From: Mumia sp. zg.B17
GTDB lineage: Bacteria > Actinomycetota > Actinomycetes > Propionibacteriales > Nocardioidaceae
Assembly (NCBI RefSeq): GCF_019550915.1
Contig: NZ_JAHWCI010000002.1
Location: forward strand, 310,001-374,000
DNA length: 64,000 nt
Direction of reading: 5' to 3'
In this document: positions 59,601-64,000 of the stretch, piece by piece
Position numbering within the stretch: the first letter of the stretch is position 1
How the letters are laid out: each line of letters starts with the position of its first letter
The notes under the pieces: model-generated
What the model was told of the DNA's origin: nothing
The model's database searches: none
What the model saw: the letters and a program-made list of their open reading frames with translations, nothing else
Made by a program: the position numbers and the translations under genes

Positions 59601-61427
59601 CGCCTGGTGGCGGCGTTCGACCACCGGCACATCTTCATCGATCCCGATCCCGACGCAGCACGGTCCTACGTCGAGCGCCAGCGGCTCTTCGCGATGCCCC
59701 GCTCGAGCTGGGCGGACTACGACCAGGACCTGATCTCCGAGGGTGGAGGAGTGTTCCCCCGCGCCGCCAAGTCGGTGCCGGTGAGCCCGCAGATGCGCGT
59801 GGTCCTCGGCATCGAGGAAGACGTGGCCAGCCTGAGTCCGCCGGAGCTGCTGCGGGCCATCCTGAAGGCGCCGGTCGACCTGCTGTGGAACGGCGGGATC
59901 GGGACCTACGTGAAGGCGTCGACGGAGTCGCACGCCGACGTCGGCGACAAAGCCAACAACACTCTCCGTGTCAACGGCAACGAGCTGCGCTGCAAGTGCG
60001 TGGGCGAGGGCGGCAACCTGGGGCTCACCCAGCGCGGCCGCATCGAGTACGCGCTGACCGGTGGCCGGATCAACACCGACTTCATCGACAACTCCGCCGG
60101 CGTCGACACCAGCGACCACGAGGTCAACATCAAGGTCCTGCTCAACCAGGCCGCTGCTCGGGGCGAGCTCTCGTCGGAGGAGCGCGACTCGTTGCTCGCC
60201 TCCATGACCGACGAGGTCGGACGGCTCGTCCTCCGCGACAACTACGAGCAGAACGTGTCGCTCGCGGGCTCGGTCGACGCCGCGGTGAGCCTCCTGCACG
60301 CTCACGCGAGCTGGATGACGCGGCTGGAGCGGGCCGGCTACCTCGACAGGGCTCTGGAGTACCTGCCCAACGAGAAGCAGATCGCCGACCGGCGCGCGCA
60401 AGGTGTCGGTCTGACGGCTCCGGAGCTCGCGGTGCTGCTGGCGTACACCAAGATCGTGCTCGAGGCGGAGCTGCTCTCGTCCGACATCGCCGACGACCCG
60501 TACTACCGAGCCCACCTGTTCCGCTACTTCCCGACGCCGCTCCAGCACGCCTATCGCGGCGACATGGCCGAGCACCCGCTGCGTCGCGAGATCGTGGTCA
60601 CGGCGATCGTCAACGAGATGGTGAACCGTGGTGGTGTCTCGTACTTCCACCGGCTCTCGGGCGAGACCGGGGTGTCAGCCGACCAGCTCGCTCGCGCGCG
60701 GTCGATCGCTGCGGAGATCTGCGGCGAGGGTGCCCTGATCGAACGGGTCGCCGACCTCGACAACCAGGTGCCGGCCGACGTCCAGGAGCAGATGCGAGGT
60801 GCGCTCCAGGCGCTCGTCGAGCGGATGTCCCGATGGCTGGTGAACCACCGGCGGTTCGACGACGTGGAGGGGAGCGTCGACTACTTCGGGACGACGGTGC
60901 AGCACCTGCTGCGTGACCTCCCGCAGCTCCTGGTCGGGCGCGAGCACGCCAGGTGGCGCGATCGGGCCGACAAGCTCGAGAAGGCGGGGGTCGCCACGCA
61001 CGACGCCGAGGCGTTCGCTGCGCTCGGACCCGCGTACGGCGCGATCGAGATGGCCGACATCGCCCTCTCGACCGGTGTCGATGCCTCGACCGTCGCCCGG
61101 GTGTTCGCCGAGCTCGGTGAACAGCTCGGTCTGGACCGGCTCTCGCACCGCATCCAGGCGCTGCCGCGCGACGACCGTTGGCGGTCGATGGCGCGTGCCG
61201 CGCTGCGTGACGACCTGCTGGGCGTCCAGGGGCAGCTTGTCCGCAAGGTGCTCGCGACGACGGACGACGCGCTGTCTCCGCACGACCGCGTAGACGCATG
61301 GGGCACGTCCGAGGCCGTGACCCTGAAGCGGGCCGAGGAGACCCTCGAGGAGATCTGGGGAGAGGACACTCCCGACCTCGCCCGGCTCTCCGTGGGGCTC
61401 CGGGTCGTCCGGACCCTCCTGACTTGA
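56652..61427 (+). CDS. gdh: NAD-specific glutamate dehydrogenase, large (GDH-180 type)
   Basis: The 1591-residue cytosolic enzyme converts glutamate plus NAD to 2-oxoglutarate, ammonia and NADH. The N-terminal third has ACT-like regulatory modules ([47 protein letters not shown]). The catalytic core lies at about 780-1150: [46 protein letters not shown] in pieces, [18 protein letters not shown], and [18 protein letters not shown] helical C-terminal region follows. Size and motifs match the large S_180-type GDH of Streptomyces and Mycobacterium (Rv2476c-like), which is regulated by amino acids. The start is TTG at 56652, with AAGGAG about 8 nt upstream. A 20-bp inverted repeat terminator follows. 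Confidence 0.94.
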   Translation: [1591 protein letters not shown]

Positions 61428-61435
61428 GCGCCGCG

Positions 61436-61475
61436 AACAGGGCCGGCACCTCCGCGCGGAGGTGCCGGCCCTGTT
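61436..61475. terminator. Strong bidirectional terminator after glutamate dehydrogenase
   Basis: A 20-bp perfect inverted repeat (61436-61455 with 61456-61475, arms starting AACAGGGCC), forming about 18 bp of stem with a GCGC loop, is followed by TCTCTG. It lies between two convergent genes. Confidence 0.88.
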
Positions 61476-61484
61476 CTCTGAGAG

Positions 61485-63824
61485 TCAGCGCTGCTGGTCG
61501 GGCGGGGTGTCGCCCCGCGGACGCAGGGGGAAGACCTGCGCGTCGCCCGAGTCGTCGAGCGTGCCCGCGGCCCCGTTGACGCTGGGGTGGCTCGGACCCT
61601 CGGTCGGGTCGTACGCGAGGTCGTAGGCGGTCGGTACGCGAGGGCTCCGCGGGTCCCGCGAGCGTCGAGCTCGGCGGCGAGCGAGGACGTCGTCCTCGTT
61701 GTCGGGCAGATCGTGGACGAAGGGCCGATCATCGCGCCCGTCGATGTCGGGATCGTGGTCCCGGCCGATCTCCCGCGGTTCGGGCGGCTCGTTCACCGAC
61801 TCCGCGAGCGCCGAAGCAGCGAACGGTCCAGGCCCCGGTCCACCGAAGGTGTCGAAGCGGATCGCGGGGTACTCGGTTGTCGGGAGCTCGTCCTCGTCCG
61901 GCGCCGGCAGGCCGTGGACGGCGTGCGGGCCGGCGGGGGGTGCAGCCGGGTCGGTCGGACGGGGCTCGTCGACGATGGCGGGCATGTCCCACTGCGTCTC
62001 TTCCTGCGCCCGCGCGAGCCGGTACGCCGCGTCGACGTCGGCGATGCCGGCGAAGGGGTTGGTGGGCGGCAAGGTGCCGTTCAGGCCCAACGAGAAGCGT
62101 GGAGAAGGCGGCGGCTCGCGGTGGTCGTCACCCTCCGGCGCGGCGCCCAGCGCATCGCCACGGCGCGGGTGGTCGGCGGGAGGGGCGACGAGGTCGTCGT
62201 CGGGGCCTCTGACCGGCACGTCTGCGCGCCGGCGGCCGCCGACCGGCCGAGACCGCTCGTCGTCGAACGCCGAGCGCCCCGCCGGCTCGTCCTCGTCGTG
62301 CTCGCCTTGCTCGCTGTGGAGGGCCTGCTCGTCGCGGGCGGCGGTCTCGTCGTGGAGGTCCTGCTCGTCCTCCTCGTTCGGCTCGCCCTCGTTGCGGAGG
62401 TCCGCCTCGTCCTGGAGGTCCTGCTCGTCGGGCTCGTCGCGGACGTGGGTCTCGTCGTGGACGTCGCGGACGTGGGTCTCGTCGTGGACGTCGCGGACGT
62501 CGGTCTCGTCGTGGAGATCCTGCACGTCCGGCTCGTCCTGGGCCGAGCGAGCCAGCCCGGCTGCGTCGTCGTCCACCTCAGACTCCAGCCTGACGGGCGC
62601 CGCCTCGACGGGCTCGACAGCAGGCTCCTGGGCGGCCGACTCGACGACGACGCTTCTCTCCCCGTCGAGGCCGAGGCCGAGGTCGACGTCGTCGTGCGTC
62701 GGGAGTTCGGAGGACGGCGACTGCTCCGCAAGGCGACGCCGGCGGGCGAGCTCGACGGGCGCGACGACCTCACCCTCGATGAACGTTTCATCCTCCAGCT
62801 CCAGCTCCAGGTCCGCTTCCGCCTCGACGGGCGAGTCGACGGGCTCGGGCTCCGGTTCCGGCTCGGCCGCGACCTGCGGCTCAGGCTCCGGTTCGGCCGC
62901 GACCTGCGGCTCAGGCTCCGGTTCGGGTTCCGGCTCGGCCACGGCCTGCTGCTCCGGCACCGGTGCAGGCTCGGGCAGGACCTTCTGCTCAGCCGCCACC
63001 TCGACCTGGTCAACCTCGATCTCTGCCTGCTGCTGAGCCTGAGCGACCATCCGCTCGGCCTCGTCCGCGATGCGTGCGGCCTCCGCGGACGCCCGCATCG
63101 CCAGTGCGGCGACGAGCTCGCCCTCGTCAGGACGCACGAGCTCGAGGCGGCGCTCGACCTCGGGCCGCAGCGCGGGGGCCACGGTCTCGGTGTAACGGCC
63201 GTCGAGGTAGGAAGGCTGCTCCACCGTGGACGTCTGCCGCTCGTCCTCGCGCAGGAGCTTCTCCGCGAACGCCCTCAGCTCGGTGTCGGGGTCGAGGACG
63301 TGGGGGATCTCGGGGTCGAGGAGGCGCCCGTCCTCGGGTTCGAGGTGGCCGATCTGGAGGTTGCGGCGCTCCTCGAGGACGGCGAGCTCTTCCTTGGCGA
63401 GGTCGAGCTGCTCGCGCAGCCGCTCGACGTACGACGCAAGCGCCGCGACCACGCCGGCGGCGTCGGCGACGGCCCGCTCGGTCGTGAGCTGCCGCTCCAG
63501 CGCCGTACGGGCGAGGCCGTCGAAGACCGCCGCGCCACTCATGTTGCCTTCGACCCGCAGCTCAGCCGCGTGATAGGCAGCGGTCGCCGCGTGGACGCCC
63601 CAGTCGTCGGCGGTCTGCCGGTCCTCCGCACGGTCGTGCTCGGTCAACCGCTTGGCCGCCACCGCGACGGCGAGAGCGTCCTCCGCCTCGGTGATCGTCG
63701 TCGCGAACGCGCGCCCGAGCGCGAGGAACAGCTGCTCGGGGTCAGCGGAGTCGTCGATCAGCGTCTGGACGTCGGCCTGCGCGAGTGCGGTGACCCGGCC
63801 GAGGACGGACTGCTTCTCAGCCAT
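61485..63824 (-). CDS. PspA/IM30-like N-terminal domain fused to long acidic repeat tail
   Basis: The protein has 779 residues. The first 165 look like a PspA/IM30 helical hairpin: VLGRVTALAQADVQTLIDDSADPEQLFLALGR followed by long Ala/Glu/Arg coiled-coil helices. A second coiled coil at about 255-285 has Ala/Glu/Gln repeats. From about 290 the chain is low-complexity: (EPEP..QVAA) decamers near 300-330, then a 9-residue repeat VRDVHDETH in several imperfect copies near 435-480, then Arg/Pro/Asp-rich sequence to the end. No catalytic motif is seen. It is strongly acidic and probably disordered. PspA family members sense or repair membrane stress; the tail's role is unknown. Confidence 0.68.
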   Translation of the reverse strand: MAEKQSVLGRVTALAQADVQTLIDDSADPEQLFLALGRAFATTITEAEDALAVAVAAKRLTEHDRAEDRQTADDWGVHAATAAYHAAELRVEGNMSGAAVFDGLARTALERQLTTERAVADAAGVVAALASYVERLREQLDLAKEELAVLEERRNLQIGHLEPEDGRLLDPEIPHVLDPDTELRAFAEKLLREDERQTSTVEQPSYLDGRYTETVAPALRPEVERRLELVRPDEGELVAALAMRASAEAARIADEAERMVAQAQQQAEIEVDQVEVAAEQKVLPEPAPVPEQQAVAEPEPEPEPEPQVAAEPEPEPQVAAEPEPEPEPVDSPVEAEADLELELEDETFIEGEVVAPVELARRRRLAEQSPSSELPTHDDVDLGLGLDGERSVVVESAAQEPAVEPVEAAPVRLESEVDDDAAGLARSAQDEPDVQDLHDETDVRDVHDETHVRDVHDETHVRDEPDEQDLQDEADLRNEGEPNEEDEQDLHDETAARDEQALHSEQGEHDEDEPAGRSAFDDERSRPVGGRRRADVPVRGPDDDLVAPPADHPRRGDALGAAPEGDDHREPPPSPRFSLGLNGTLPPTNPFAGIADVDAAYRLARAQEETQWDMPAIVDEPRPTDPAAPPAGPHAVHGLPAPDEDELPTTEYPAIRFDTFGGPGPGPFAASALAESVNEPPEPREIGRDHDPDIDGRDDRPFVHDLPDNEDDVLARRRARRSRDPRSPRVPTAYDLAYDPTEGPSHPSVNGAAGTLDDSGDAQVFPLRPRGDTPPDQQR
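62350..62530 (-). repeat. 27-bp tandem repeats coding the acidic 9-residue motif
   Basis: Imperfect copies begin at 62438, 62465 and 62492 (first 3 bases CGC each), with decaying copies on both sides. They keep reading frame inside the gene at 61485-63824. A separate 30-bp repeat lies near 62870-62925 and codes the EPEP..QVAA decamers. Confidence 0.7.
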
Positions 63825-63869
63825 GACGAGATCCTCCGGTCAGTCGTGGGGACTCCGACTATCCCTCAA

Positions 63870-64000
63870 TCAGCTCGGAGTCACGTGCGTGGGGTCCAGG
63901 ACGCGGCGGAGGAACTCCTTGGTCCGCGCCTCCTTCGGGCTGCCGATCACCTGCTCGGGGATGCCCTGCTCGACGATCACCCCGCCGTCCATGAAGACGA
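63870..64000 (-). CDS. Amino-acid-type ABC transporter ATPase C-terminus (GlnQ-like), partial
   Basis: The minus-strand frame from the window edge reads [38 protein letters not shown] in pieces and ends at the stop 63870-63872. This is the typical D-loop-distal tail of GlnQ/HisP-type ATPases (MDGG.I.E.G.P...F..P..ER...FL..V). Walker A and B lie outside the window, so specificity is unknown. It is upstream of the acidic repeat gene on the same strand, 45 bp away. Confidence 0.82.
   Translation of the reverse strand, partial: VFMDGGVIVEQGIPEQVIGSPKEARTKEFLRRVLDPTHVTPS

Noticed and set aside
62438-62520. Regularly spaced repeats resembling a CRISPR array
   Set aside because: The units are adjacent with no spacers, keep frame, and code a 9-residue protein repeat.

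Overview
The window is high-GC DNA (about 70% by eye) with GTG and TTG starts, ATGA/GTGA stop-start overlaps, a WhiB regulator, F420 biosynthesis genes, MtrAB-LpqB and an actinobacterial-type giant NAD-glutamate dehydrogenase. It is an actinobacterial chromosome. Gene content and order fit Nocardioidaceae or a relative (Nocardioides, Aeromicrobium or Mumia-like), but I cannot fix the genus. I see no rRNA, tRNA, CRISPR array, transposase, integrase or replication origin.

Layout. (1) 1-2001: the 3' end of purE, a convergent FMN flavoprotein and a divergent acyl-CoA dehydrogenase. (2) 2081-6198: a TetR regulator divergent from four genes: DUF308 membrane protein, flavin disulfide-type oxidoreductase, exported alpha/beta hydrolase and EthD-like protein. 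(3) 6254-10976: a secreted Ig-like protein and two divergent LytR-CpsA-Psr cell-wall ligases. (4) 11015-41835: a block whose order matches, as I recall it, the Mycobacterium tuberculosis Rv3231c-Rv3262 neighbourhood: TIGR03089, cofE, cofD, whiB2-like, glycosyltransferase, DUF5719, zincin-like protein, DUF3499, manB, Trm112-like, SIS protein, ahcY, mtrA-mtrB-lpqB, comF, hpf, a LuxR-type response regulator, an AlkX/YcaQ-type glycosylase, secA, an Rv3235-like/LysM pair, a small HTH protein, a SAF/CpaE-like pair and a WS/DGAT-like acyltransferase. (5) 42168-56043: an accessory carbohydrate locus with an exported ThuA protein, a PQQ-type sugar dehydrogenase with a LamG-like tail, a LacI regulator, a five-gene Liv-type ABC transporter, a Gfo/Idh/MocA dehydrogenase, a DUF993 TIM-barrel protein, a sugar isomerase/epimerase and a glycerate kinase. 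(6) 56069-64000: DUF2505, NAD-glutamate dehydrogenase, a large PspA-like acidic repeat protein and the end of a GlnQ-like ATPase.

How the genes work together. The conserved core joins envelope growth (glycosyltransferase, mannose activation, LCP ligases, MtrAB-LpqB, SecA), F420 synthesis, methyl-cycle turnover (ahcY) and ribosome hibernation. The accessory locus is the best candidate for an undescribed system. Paired AAGCGCTT-centred dyads sit just after matching -35/-10 elements in front of both the sugar dehydrogenase and the transporter operon, and a single dyad precedes thuA. This suggests one LacI regulon for extracellular sugar oxidation, uptake and breakdown to glycerate phosphate. The substrate is unknown.

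A second window-wide signal is start-site architecture. At least eight genes have a TANNNT hexamer exactly 6 or 7 nt before the start codon and no usable Shine-Dalgarno sequence, as expected for leaderless mRNAs. Several starts were chosen on that basis.
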